DNA of 12,571 nucleotides, taken from contig PWUG01000318.1 in the NCBI GenBank assembly GCA_003562605.1, positions 1 through 12,571 of the forward strand. The letters are read 5' to 3'. A model generated the notes under the pieces. That model was not told the DNA's origin, did not search any database, and saw nothing but the letters and a program-made list of their open reading frames with translations. How positions within the stretch are numbered: the first letter of the stretch is position 1; each line of letters opens with the position of its first letter. Both the position numbers and the translations under genes were made by a program. This DNA is from Syntrophomonadaceae bacterium (lineage in GTDB: Bacteria > Bacillota_D > Dethiobacteria > DTU022). Positions 1 through 6,389 of the stretch are shown piece by piece.

Positions 1-11
1 CGGGTTTTACT

Positions 12-152
12 TTATCGACGGCCCGACTCTTGAACCAGGGTGACCGAAATCTCGATGATGTTGTACTGTTTAAGGCCCGGGCTATAGTTGTAGTAATTTT
101 CTGGTTCTGAGAGTAATTTTAGAGCCAGATTGGTGTCTTTAAAAATAGCCAT
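12..152 (-). CDS. Possible small ORF, 46 residues, unrecognised
   Basis: Reading the minus strand from the ATG at 152-150 gives a 46-residue frame beginning MAIFKDTNLALKLLSEPENY and closing with TAA at 14-12. An in-frame TAA lies just upstream of the ATG, so it cannot extend further. The composition is protein-like (mixed hydrophobic and charged residues, a Tyr/Asn-rich centre), but I recognise no family. There is only a poor ribosome binding site (GAGG at 169-166, about 13 nt away). It may be a real small gene, a remnant, or chance. The plus strand of the same stretch has only short broken frames. Confidence 0.2.
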   Translation of the reverse strand: MAIFKDTNLALKLLSEPENYYNYSPGLKQYNIIEISVTLVQESGRR

Positions 153-165
153 TGAAGGTTATTCG

Positions 166-202
166 CCTCAAATTAGCCAGTTAGCTTATTTTGAGGTTTT
201 TT
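166..202 (+). terminator. Probable terminator of an upstream plus-strand unit
   Basis: CCTCAAA at 166-172 pairs with TTTGAGG at 190-196, with a smaller inner AGC/GCT pairing, and is followed at once by six T (197-202). The T tract lies only on the plus-strand side, so it would stop transcription coming from left of the window and isolate the rplM promoter. The stem is short and AT-containing. Confidence 0.5.
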
Positions 203-245
203 AAAAAAGGTATTTGCGGAATTCCTGAAAGGAAGCTCAATTAGC

Positions 246-274
246 TTGACAGAGCCTGCCCGTTATATTAGAAT
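246..274 (+). promoter_or_regulatory. Sigma-70-type promoter of rplM-rpsI
   Basis: TTGACA at 246-251 and TAGAAT at 269-274 are separated by 17 nt, a near-consensus vegetative promoter. Initiation near 281 would leave a leader of about 37 nt, enough for a ribosome binding site but short for an autoregulatory L13 leader structure. Confidence 0.8.
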
Positions 275-318
275 GTAGGTTGTGGCTTCATTGGAAGAGG
301 TAAAAGGAGAGGGTAGAA

Positions 319-786
319 ATGCGCACTACTTATATGGCAAAAAATGAAGAAATAAAACGTAGCTGGTATATCATCGATGCCGCCGGGCGCCCCCTGGGCA
401 GAGTGGCAACGGAAGTAGCCCGGTTATTAAGAGGAAAACATAAACCGGAGTTCACTCCGCATCTCGACACAGGCGATCACGTCATTGTTCTGAATGCCGG
501 TCAGGCAGTTTTGACCGGGCGCAAGCTGGAGCAAAAATATTATTATCGTCACTCGGGGTATCCGGGCGGGTTGAAAAAAATCGATTATGCTACCTTAATG
601 GATAAAAGACCCGAACATGCAGTATACATGGCGATTCGCGGTATGCTCCCCCATAACAGACTGGGTCGGGCCATGCTTAAAAAATTACGAGTTTATAGAG
701 ATGACCAGCACTCTCACCAGGCTCAGCAACCAGAGGCATGGCGGGAAGGGCCGGATGAAAAAGCGGAAGGAGGCCCTGGCTCTTGA
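319..786 (+). CDS. rplM: Large ribosomal subunit protein L13 (uL13)
   Basis: A 155-residue protein of the 50S subunit, an early-assembly protein that binds 23S rRNA. Family hallmarks seen are [19 protein letters not shown] (14-32), [19 protein letters not shown] (37-55), [10 protein letters not shown] (75-84), [21 protein letters not shown] (106-126) and HSHQAQQPE (131-139). The ATG at 319 is preferred to the internal ATG at 334 because MRTTxMA is the usual Firmicute N-terminus and AAAAGGAGA (302-310) lies just upstream. After QAQQPE, where many homologues end within a few residues, the protein carries an unusual tail of about 16 residues rich in Gly, Glu and Lys. The DNA for this tail contains the ribosome binding site of the following rpsI, and the two genes overlap by 4 nt, so translation is probably coupled. 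Confidence 0.98.
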   Translation: MRTTYMAKNEEIKRSWYIIDAAGRPLGRVATEVARLLRGKHKPEFTPHLDTGDHVIVLNAGQAVLTGRKLEQKYYYRHSGYPGGLKKIDYATLMDKRPEHAVYMAIRGMLPHNRLGRAMLKKLRVYRDDQHSHQAQQPEAWREGPDEKAEGGPGS

Positions 787-1175
787 GTGAAGTACAATAT
801 ATTGGAACCGGGCGCCGTAAAGAATCGGTAGCAAGAGTACGTTTGCTTCCGGGCGGCGGCAGGATCGTAATTAATGGAAAAGAAATGGACCAGTATTTTG
901 GCTTAGAAACGCTGAAACTAATTGTCAGGCAGCCGCTGGTTGCCACGGAAAACGAAACTCGCTTCGATGTCATAGCCAAGGTTGAAGGAGGCGGTTTTTC
1001 GGGTCAGGCTGGGGCAATCAGACATGGTATTGCCCGTGCACTGCTGCAGGCTGATGGCGAATACCGGCCGGTATTGAAGAAAAACGGTTATCTTACACGC
1101 GATCCGCGGATGAAGGAACGTAAAAAATATGGCTTGAAAAAAGCCCGCCGTGCTCCCCAGTTTTCCAAACGGTAA
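783..1175 (+). CDS. rpsI: Small ribosomal subunit protein S9 (uS9)
   Basis: A 130-residue protein of the 30S head whose C-terminal tail reaches the P-site tRNA. Family signatures are [15 protein letters not shown] (7-21), [10 protein letters not shown], a [20 protein letters not shown] stretch, and the terminal [25 protein letters not shown] with the conserved final KR. Length is typical. The start is TTG at 783-785, overlapping the TGA stop of rplM (784-786) in the sequence TTGA. AAGGAGG at 767-773, 9 nt upstream, supports this start. The pair is transcribed from the promoter at 246-274 and ends at the hairpin at 1205-1246. Confidence 0.98.
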   Translation: MSEVQYIGTGRRKESVARVRLLPGGGRIVINGKEMDQYFGLETLKLIVRQPLVATENETRFDVIAKVEGGGFSGQAGAIRHGIARALLQADGEYRPVLKKNGYLTRDPRMKERKKYGLKKARRAPQFSKR

Positions 1176-1204
1176 AATTTTTACCCTCATCAATAATATT
1201 ACAG

Positions 1205-1246
1205 ACCCGCCTCGAGCGTTAAAAAAACGTAAACGGTGGGTTTTTA
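1205..1246 (+). terminator. Intrinsic terminator of rplM-rpsI
   Basis: ACCCGCC (1205-1211) pairs with GGTGGGT (1235-1241) with one G-U pair. An inner stem GCGTT (1216-1220) / AACGT (1226-1230) is capped by five A. A T-rich tract beginning at 1241 follows. It lies 30 nt after the rpsI stop. The rest of the 203-nt gap to the next gene holds only the promoter region noted separately. Confidence 0.85.
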
Positions 1247-1315
1247 GTTTTGTGTACTATATCTGGTTAAAACAATTACCGGATTCAATTTCGCGGATAT
1301 TAAAGCAGAAATCAC

Positions 1316-1324
1316 TGCTATAAT
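1316..1324 (+). promoter_or_regulatory. Extended -10 promoter element ahead of the hydrolase gene
   Basis: TGCTATAAT at 1316-1324 is a perfect extended -10 (TGn plus TATAAT). No good -35 hexamer sits at the right distance (GATATT at 1296-1301 is poor), which is tolerable for extended -10 promoters. Transcripts would start about 47 nt before the GTG start. Confidence 0.5.
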
Positions 1325-1378
1325 AGATCATAAACAGCTTTATCAATAGCTTGTAAAAGTAAGGGGAGTTGAACGGCA

Positions 1379-2248
1379 GTGAAAGAGGTCAGAGAAAGCG
1401 TCTGGTTTATCGAGGCAGAAAACAAAGGGCGTTACCCTTATGCCAACTCCCTATATCTTGAAGGGGAAGAAAACTTGCTTATTGATACCGGAGCCGGCCC
1501 GGTTTTAGAAGAACTGGCTGGAAGAACCAGGCGTGTAGTCTTAAGCCACTATCACCGCGACCACCTTACATCCAATAAACTTTTTAAAGGAGCGTCTTTT
1601 TCGATCCACAAAGCTGACGCCACCGCGGTAGAATCCCTGGAAGGCTTTTACCGCCTGAGCGGACTTAGCCAGGTTGAAATCGAAGCCTTCCTGGAGATAG
1701 TCAAACAGGTTGACTTTTCACCAACCCGGATTGATTGCTACTTTGAAGATGGTGATTATTTTGATCTTGGCAAACTGAAGATGAAAGTTATCCATCTGCC
1801 CGGGCATACCCCCGGTCACTGCGGCTTCCTGGTAGAAAAATACAACCTCGTTTTCGCTGCTGATGTTGATTTGACCCGCTTCGGGCCCTGGTACGGCAAC
1901 CCTTCCTCCGATTTGGATCAATTCCGTTCCTCGATCCGCCGCCTGCGTGACCTGAAGCCCGAGCTGTTAATTACCGGGCACTGTCTGCCTGTCACAAAAA
2001 ATATTGATCAAAAATTGGCCGCTTACGAAGCAGTCCTTGACCGGCACGATGATGCAATCGTCAAAGCCTTGAAAAAAGAACCGGCTACTCTCAAACAGTT
2101 AACTGACAAAAAAATAATTTATCGTCGGCATCATGGCCAGGAAGTACTGCGTTTTTTTGAGCAGACTATGATCCAAAAGCATTTAGAAAGCCTGTTTAAC
2201 AGAGAAATAATTGCTAAAACGAAGGATGGTCTCTATGAGGCGCTATAA
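1379..2248 (+). CDS. Metallo-beta-lactamase-fold hydrolase with C-terminal winged-helix-like region
   Basis: A 289-residue cytoplasmic protein (no signal peptide) of the metallo-beta-lactamase superfamily. The metal-ligand motifs are in order: SHYHRDH (56-62, giving H57, H59, D61, H62), LPGHTPGH (140-147, H143), AADVD (160-164, D162 as bridging ligand) and TGH (199-201, H201). The region from about 210 to the end (ATLKQLTDKKIIY and what follows) resembles the helical/winged segment found after the catalytic domain in the LACTB2/GloB-like branch. Such proteins include thioester hydrolases and nucleases; the substrate cannot be told from sequence. The motif reads HYHRDH rather than the commoner HTHxDH. 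The start is GTG at 1379 with AAGGGGAG at 1361-1368. It appears to be a single-gene unit, since the next gene has its own promoter. Confidence 0.88.
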   Translation: MKEVRESVWFIEAENKGRYPYANSLYLEGEENLLIDTGAGPVLEELAGRTRRVVLSHYHRDHLTSNKLFKGASFSIHKADATAVESLEGFYRLSGLSQVEIEAFLEIVKQVDFSPTRIDCYFEDGDYFDLGKLKMKVIHLPGHTPGHCGFLVEKYNLVFAADVDLTRFGPWYGNPSSDLDQFRSSIRRLRDLKPELLITGHCLPVTKNIDQKLAAYEAVLDRHDDAIVKALKKEPATLKQLTDKKIIYRRHHGQEVLRFFEQTMIQKHLESLFNREIIAKTKDGLYEAL

Positions 2249-2275
2249 TCAGTAGTTATATGTTTCATTGCTTAG

Positions 2276-2304
2276 TTGTCAAACTGAACAATCTCAATTA
2301 TAAT
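2276..2304 (+). promoter_or_regulatory. Sigma-70-type promoter of the GGGPS-like gene
   Basis: TTGTCA (2276-2281) and TATAAT (2299-2304) are separated by exactly 17 nt. A transcript starting near 2311 would have a leader of roughly 90 nt before the start codon at 2405. I see no convincing riboswitch in that leader. No terminator is visible between the preceding hydrolase gene and this promoter. Confidence 0.7.
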
Positions 2305-2404
2305 GAGTTTAAGGCAGGGTAAAAAAGATTCAGTATTTATGGGCTGCCTGCAGCACGTCCGGGAGGTTATAAAACCGGAATAGCTAAAAAAGAAGGTAAT
2401 GGCG

Positions 2405-3139
2405 ATGAAGATTAAAAACTACATTGAACAAAAATTAAGCCAGGGTGCCGTTCACATCACCCTGATTGATCCTTCGCGACAAGCTCCTGAGGCAGCCGGT
2501 AGGCTTGCCGAGACCGCCCAGGATGTTGGAAGTGACTTGATATTTGTCGGTGGTTCGTCGGGAGTCACCCAGCATACCCTTACCGAGACGGCTGAGGCGG
2601 TGAAGCAGCAGGTATCGATTCCGGTGCTTTTTTTCCCGACGGGTACTGATTCAATTAGCTTAAATCTGGATGCTTTTCTATTTTTGAGCCTGCTTAACTC
2701 CCGTAACTCACAGTTTGTAAGCGGTACTCAGTCAAAGATTGCATCGGTTTTAAAACGTCTTGAAATCGAAATCTTATCGATTGGTTATATCCTCGTTGAA
2801 CCGGGGATGAAGTTAGGTGAAATCGGTGAAGCCGACCTTGTTGCCCGCGATAACTTCTGGCAGGCGATCGGTTATGCCCTGGCCGCCGAGTTCATGGGCA
2901 TGTCTTATGTCTATTTAGAAGCAGGCAATGGGGCAGCTCAACCTGTTCCGGCAGGAATGATTCGGGCTGTGAGGCGGGAACTTTCAATACCGCTGATTGT
3001 CGGAGGCGGTATTCGCACCGCCATTGATGCCCGTCGGGTCCGCCAGGCAGGAGCAGACATAGTTGTTACCGGCACCGTCATCGAAGCTGCCGGTTATCGA
3101 GAACGATTGCGCTCTATCCTGAGTGCGCTAAAGGATTGA
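2405..3139 (+). CDS. Geranylgeranylglyceryl phosphate synthase / PcrB family prenyltransferase (group II-like)
   Basis: A 244-residue TIM-barrel protein. The family joins a polyprenyl diphosphate to sn-glycerol-1-phosphate, the first ether bond of archaeal lipids; in Bacillus PcrB it makes heptaprenylglyceryl phosphate. Motifs seen: ITLIDP (18-23), FVGGSS (47-52), LSLLNSRN (94-101), GYILVEPG (127-134), AAEFMGMSYVYLEAGNGA (160-177), VGGGIR (199-204) and VTGTVIE (221-227). The LLNSRN segment, the AAEF.GM..-YLEAG block and the length resemble the archaeal/Bacteroidetes group II enzymes more than the shorter Bacillus PcrB proteins; this is from memory of the families. The usual FPG after the second barrel strands reads FPTGTDS here. 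An ATG at 2399 is possible, but AAGAAGG (2390-2396) lies only 2 nt from it and 8 nt from the ATG at 2405, so I use the latter. The prenyl chain length and product are unknown. Confidence 0.88.
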   Translation: MKIKNYIEQKLSQGAVHITLIDPSRQAPEAAGRLAETAQDVGSDLIFVGGSSGVTQHTLTETAEAVKQQVSIPVLFFPTGTDSISLNLDAFLFLSLLNSRNSQFVSGTQSKIASVLKRLEIEILSIGYILVEPGMKLGEIGEADLVARDNFWQAIGYALAAEFMGMSYVYLEAGNGAAQPVPAGMIRAVRRELSIPLIVGGGIRTAIDARRVRQAGADIVVTGTVIEAAGYRERLRSILSALKD

Positions 3140-3221
3140 AAAAGCGGACTTCGGGTTTAAGAAATTTTAAAGCATGATTCACAATTAACAGGCAAGATAA
3201 TTTTTTAGATGGATATTAGAA

Positions 3222-3247
3222 AACAGGAGGGAGACTTCCTGTTTTTT
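3222..3247. terminator. Bidirectional intrinsic terminator between convergent units
   Basis: AACAGGA (3222-3228) pairs with TCCTGTT (3237-3243) around a small loop. T3242-T3247 form the plus-strand T tract. Read on the minus strand, the stem is followed by TTTTC. It lies between the GGGPS-like gene (+) and the end of the cofactor operon (-) and can serve both. Confidence 0.75.
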
Positions 3248-3309
3248 GCTGCATGTTTTCTTATGGTAATGATAATAAATTCATATAATCTAACTCATGC
3301 TTCTTACCC

Positions 3310-4224
3310 CTACCTGGCACACTCACCGCCGCGGCCGCTGACAGTCTCCAGGGCGTGGTCGAGCACCGGTGTAAGCACAGCTAAACATTCGGCAACTGCT
3401 TTCGGGCTGCCGGGCAGGTTAACGATTAGGGTTGAACCGCTGATCCCGGCCACTCCACGTGAGAGCATTGCTTTGGCAGTCGCCGCGGCAGTTTCCCGGC
3501 GAATTGCTTCGGCGATCCCGGGGACCAGGCGATCTACAACATCCAGGGTGGCTTCAGGAGTGAAATCGCGTGGGCTCATTCCGGTCCCACCGGTAGTAAA
3601 AATAGCGTCGACCTCCTTGCTAACCATATCCAGCAAAACTTTGGCAATGGCAGTGCGGTTGTCAGGAACGATAACCCGGTCGATCACATCACCCCAGGGC
3701 AAAAGGATTTTGCTAACTGCAGGACCGCTTAAATCTTCACGTTCGCCACAAGCCCCTTTATCGCTGGCCGTAATTACACCAAAGCGATAAGAATTCTTGA
3801 TCTCCAGCCCATCACCGACCCTAATCTTTCCTCCGAGCAGGACCTCGGCAAAAATTCCTTCCCGCGGCATAACGCAGTCTCCAGCCTGGTAGTAAATCGC
3901 ACAGCGGTCGTGGCATTCCTTGCCAATCTGTGTTACCCTTAAGATTGCCTCTGGCCCTGCCTGAAGCCTTGTTCCGATCGGCAGGCTAACCAGGTCAATT
4001 CCGGTCGTAGTCAGATTTTCGGCAAAATCGCCCGGGCCAACATCCAGACCTTTTTCAGTCATCTTGGCGATACTTTCCTCAGCCAGCAGGCTTACCTGGC
4101 GGTGCGCAAACCCGGCATGGGCATCACCTTTAAGGCCCTGGTCTTTAATTAACAAGCTTTCACCAACATTTTTTTTACGTTCACTTTTTTTTGCGCTGGT
4201 GCATACGGCAACAATTTCAGCCAT
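3310..4224 (-). CDS. MOSC domain - MogA/MoaB fusion, molybdenum cofactor biosynthesis
   Basis: A 304-residue two-domain protein. Residues 1-143 are a MOSC domain: GDFAENLTT (65-73), then GKECHDRCAIYYQAGDCVMP (101-120) with Cys104, Cys108 and Cys117, and REGIFAEVLLGGKIRVGDGL. MOSC domains are known in sulfur-carrying and molybdenum-cofactor-handling proteins. Residues 147-304 are a MogA/MoaB domain: FGVITASDKG (148-157), TTGGTGMSPRDFTPEAT (210-226) and NLPGSP (269-274), which bind molybdopterin and Mg-ATP and adenylylate molybdopterin before metal insertion. The ATG at 4224-4222 overlaps the TAA of the upstream mobB-moaC gene by one base (TAATG), and there is no strong separate ribosome binding site, so translation is probably coupled. 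It is the last gene of the operon. A MOSC-Mog arrangement occurs in other Clostridia, to my knowledge; whether the MOSC part carries sulfur or the finished cofactor cannot be told. Confidence 0.93.
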   Translation of the reverse strand: MAEIVAVCTSAKKSERKKNVGESLLIKDQGLKGDAHAGFAHRQVSLLAEESIAKMTEKGLDVGPGDFAENLTTTGIDLVSLPIGTRLQAGPEAILRVTQIGKECHDRCAIYYQAGDCVMPREGIFAEVLLGGKIRVGDGLEIKNSYRFGVITASDKGACGEREDLSGPAVSKILLPWGDVIDRVIVPDNRTAIAKVLLDMVSKEVDAIFTTGGTGMSPRDFTPEATLDVVDRLVPGIAEAIRRETAAATAKAMLSRGVAGISGSTLIVNLPGSPKAVAECLAVLTPVLDHALETVSGRGGECAR

Positions 4225-5219
4225 TAAATCTGCTCACGGCGATAATGACCGGAGCGCCCTCCCTTCTTCTCAACCAGACGGATATTTTGGATAACCATGT
4301 TTTTATCAACGGCTTTGCACATATCATAGATTGTCAGGGCAGCCACGCTGACTCCGGTTAGCGCTTCCATTTCCACTCCGGTTTGTCCGGTCAGCTTAAC
4401 CCTGACCCTGATTTCAATTTTTGAATCATCTTTAACCGGATCAAATTCGACATCCACCCCCGAGATGCCAAGCGGGTGGGCCATCGGAATCAGGCGGCCG
4501 GTTTCTTTTACCGCCATCACTGCTGCAACCTGGGCCACTCCCTGGACATCCCCCTTGGCCATGCTGCCGGTCATGATGCGGGCCAGAGTTTCCGGGGTCA
4601 TGGTGATTTCACCCCGGGCGTATGCTTCGCGGAGGGTCTCTCCCTTGCCCGATATATCGACCATCTTTGGCCGTCCCGAAACGTCGAAATGGGTAAATTC
4701 ACCTGAAGTTGACTTGGTCTCAGTTTTTGAACTGAAAAAGCGGTTAATAATAAAATCAGCCAGCCCGGTGCTGTCTTCAAGATTAATAACCGGGACATCA
4801 AGGTTCAGGTCATCGCAATCGGTAACGACGGCGATTGTGTTAAAAGGCAGAAGCGCTTCCCGGTTTAGTGCACCGCGTACGACCTCGATTTTCGGGTTTT
4901 TACTTTTTTTGTTTCCTTCTATAATTATCAGGTCCATATCCCGAAGCATTTCGGCAGCGGCGTCATTTCCGCTTTTACTGCTGTTCGAACCGATTAAGAT
5001 ATAGCTGTCAGGAGTCGTCAGGCCGGAAACTTCGGCGCCGGCTTTGGTAAAGCGCCAGCTGTCCTTGCCGGGCAGGTCTAAGTCGTAGTGGTGAAGATGG
5101 CCTTTAAGGGCAGCCACGCGTAGTCCGCGATGCTTAAGTACAGGCAGCAAATTTTCCAAAATTGTTGTTTTGCCGGTTTCCGATTGGGCGGCAACCAAAT
5201 TGATTATTACAGGCGGCAA
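4224..5219 (-). CDS. MobB - MoaC fusion, molybdenum cofactor biosynthesis
   Basis: A 331-residue fusion. Residues 1 to about 165 are a MobB-type P-loop GTP-binding domain: Walker A AAQSETGKTT (10-19), the KDSWRFTKAGAE segment (52-63) typical of MobB, and LIIIEGNKKSKNPKIEVVR (97-115). Residues about 173-331 are MoaC, cyclic pyranopterin monophosphate synthase, which converts 3',8-cyclo-GTP made by MoaA: FTHFDVSGRPKMVDIS (175-190), KGDVQGVAQVA (222-232), LIPMAHPL (243-250), TGVEMEALT (280-288), YDMCKAVDK (298-306) and GGRSGHY (320-326). The usual LIPLCHPL is LIPMAHPL; the catalytic-site His248 is kept while the neighbouring Cys is Ala. The start is TTG at 5219-5217 with GGAGG at 5231-5227, 7 nt upstream. 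The two domains act at opposite ends of the pathway, so the fusion does not imply channelling. Both halves have full motifs and should be active. Confidence 0.94.
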   Translation of the reverse strand: MPPVIINLVAAQSETGKTTILENLLPVLKHRGLRVAALKGHLHHYDLDLPGKDSWRFTKAGAEVSGLTTPDSYILIGSNSSKSGNDAAAEMLRDMDLIIIEGNKKSKNPKIEVVRGALNREALLPFNTIAVVTDCDDLNLDVPVINLEDSTGLADFIINRFFSSKTETKSTSGEFTHFDVSGRPKMVDISGKGETLREAYARGEITMTPETLARIMTGSMAKGDVQGVAQVAAVMAVKETGRLIPMAHPLGISGVDVEFDPVKDDSKIEIRVRVKLTGQTGVEMEALTGVSVAALTIYDMCKAVDKNMVIQNIRLVEKKGGRSGHYRREQI

Positions 5220-5259
5220 TTCCCCACCTCCATATCTTTAAAATAAAAGTCTCAGTGCA

Positions 5260-5283
5260 CCGGCCACATTTATTAACGGCCGG
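5260..5283. repeat. Inverted repeat (hairpin) in the moaA to mobB-moaC gap
   Basis: CCGGCC (5260-5265) and GGCCGG (5278-5283) form a perfect 6-bp stem around a 12-nt AT-rich loop. In the minus-strand transcript it lies about 30 nt before the mobB-moaC ribosome binding site. No T tract follows directly, so it is not a standard terminator; RNA stability or processing are possible roles. Confidence 0.45.
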
Positions 5284-5318
5284 GTAACTGCAGGATCTCA
5301 CTTGCGGCTTTTTCATGA

Positions 5319-5362
5319 TTTCCTCTCCCTTTGGGAGAGAGGGAATGGGTAAGGGGTTTATT
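5319..5362. repeat. REP-like dispersed palindromic repeat between operon genes
   Basis: CTCTCCC (5323-5329), TTT, GGGAGAG (5333-5339) is a perfect 7-bp inverted repeat. It is followed on the plus strand by AGGGAATGGGTAAGGGG (5340-5356). This CCTCTCCCTTTGGGAGAGGG...GGGG pattern resembles short palindromic repeats scattered through intergenic regions of many bacterial genomes. It sits in the 172-nt gap after moaA, the only sizeable gap inside the operon. Only one copy is present in this window. Confidence 0.5.
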
Positions 5363-5391
5363 TATTCTGCCTTATGGCTTTGGCTTCTCTG

Positions 5392-6387
5392 CTACCCCCC
5401 TGTTTTCGACATGCCGCGCATTGTGCCCGGTTTTACCGATCCGCAGATGCCGTCAGCGGCCATCTGGTGTTCGATAGGCTTACCGTTCAGTACTTCCTGA
5501 ATCAGGGCTTGCAGGGCTTTCTTATCATCTAGTACCGGGCGGACCGGTGATTCCTCCTGCCAGTAGAGGCAGGCTTTCAGGTTGCCTTCCGCAGTCAAAC
5601 GAAGCCGGTTGCAGGTATCGCAAAAATGCTTGCTGATCGGATGAATCAGGCCGATAGTCCCCATACTCCCGGGGATGGTATAAGATTCAGCCGGTCCTGC
5701 CCCTCCCAAGAGGGGTACAGGTGACAGCGGCAGTCCTGCGCTTCTGGCCGTTTCTTCGATAAAGCTGAGCGGAAGGTAGTGGTCGCGGTAGCCCCGGTCA
5801 TGATCGCCGATAGGCATATATTCGATAAAGCGTACGTGCAGCGGTTTTTCAAGGGTCAGCCTCAAGAAGTCAAGAACCTCGTTATCGTTGACACCCTTCA
5901 TCAGCACCGTATTCAATTTAACCGGATGTAGCCCATGTTCCAGGGCAGACTCAATACCGTTTAAGGCCTGCTTCAGTTCACCACAGCGGGTGATCTTCCG
6001 GTATTGGTCAGGGTTAAGCGTATCAAGGCTGATATTGACCCGATTCAGTCCGGCTTCCTTCAAATCGGCAGCATAACGGGGCAGCAGGATGCCGTTAGTG
6101 GTCATAGCCAGGTCTTGTATGCCCGGTATTGCTGCGATCCGGCCAATCAAGCCTACTATGTCTTTGCGAACCAGCGGTTCACCCCCGGTGATACGTAATT
6201 TGCTAATCCCCAACTCAGCGCCTGCGGTGACTACCTTCAGGATTTCTTCATAACTGAGGATTTCGCTGTGGGGAAGCTGGACTATACCTTCATCGCCCAT
6301 GCAGTAAACACAGCGCAGGTTACAGCGATCGGTTACTGAAATTCTCATATAATCGTGATTTCTTCCGTGTGCGTCAGTTAACGGCAT
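5392..6387 (-). CDS. moaA: GTP 3',8-cyclase MoaA (radical SAM)
   Basis: A 331-residue radical SAM enzyme that rearranges GTP to 3',8-cyclo-7,8-dihydro-GTP, the first committed step of molybdopterin synthesis. The N-terminal cluster motif is RCNLRCVYCM (21-30; Cys22, Cys26, Cys29), followed by LRITGGEPLVRKD (64-76). The second, GTP-binding cluster is FCDTCNRLRLTAEGNLKACL (255-274; Cys256, Cys259, Cys273). The protein ends in GG (330-331), the conserved C-terminal tail that activates the enzyme. The ATG at 6387 is 2 nt after the stop of the upstream moeA-PBP gene, with AAAGGAG 8 nt before it. Full length and all key residues are present. Confidence 0.97.
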   Translation of the reverse strand: MPLTDAHGRNHDYMRISVTDRCNLRCVYCMGDEGIVQLPHSEILSYEEILKVVTAGAELGISKLRITGGEPLVRKDIVGLIGRIAAIPGIQDLAMTTNGILLPRYAADLKEAGLNRVNISLDTLNPDQYRKITRCGELKQALNGIESALEHGLHPVKLNTVLMKGVNDNEVLDFLRLTLEKPLHVRFIEYMPIGDHDRGYRDHYLPLSFIEETARSAGLPLSPVPLLGGAGPAESYTIPGSMGTIGLIHPISKHFCDTCNRLRLTAEGNLKACLYWQEESPVRPVLDDKKALQALIQEVLNGKPIEHQMAADGICGSVKPGTMRGMSKTGG

Positions 6388-6389
6388 TA

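Noticed and set aside
275..318. L13 leader autoregulatory RNA ahead of rplM
   Set aside because: The predicted leader is only about 37 nt and mostly ribosome binding site, with no convincing stem.
2249..2275. Terminator for the metallo-hydrolase gene
   Set aside because: Only a weak ATAA/TTAT pairing is present and there is no T tract.
2339..2383. 14-codon leader peptide (MGCLQHVREVIKPE) before the GGGPS-like gene
   Set aside because: No ribosome binding site ahead of it and no run of regulatory codons or attenuator hairpin.
3209..3790. 193-codon plus-strand frame opposite the MOSC-Mog gene
   Set aside because: It is antisense to a well-supported coding region, runs through the terminator at 3222-3247, and its Ser/Arg/Thr-rich translation looks like a reverse-frame shadow.
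4465..5004. 179-codon plus-strand frame opposite mobB-moaC
   Set aside because: Antisense to a gene with complete MobB and MoaC motifs; low-complexity Ser/Arg-rich translation.
5134..5316. Minus-strand 60-codon Cys-containing frame with GAGG and ATG at 5316, before mobB-moaC
   Set aside because: It overlaps the start of the well-supported mobB domain by about 86 nt, lies across two hairpins, and its cysteines do not form a known zinc motif. Chance is more likely.
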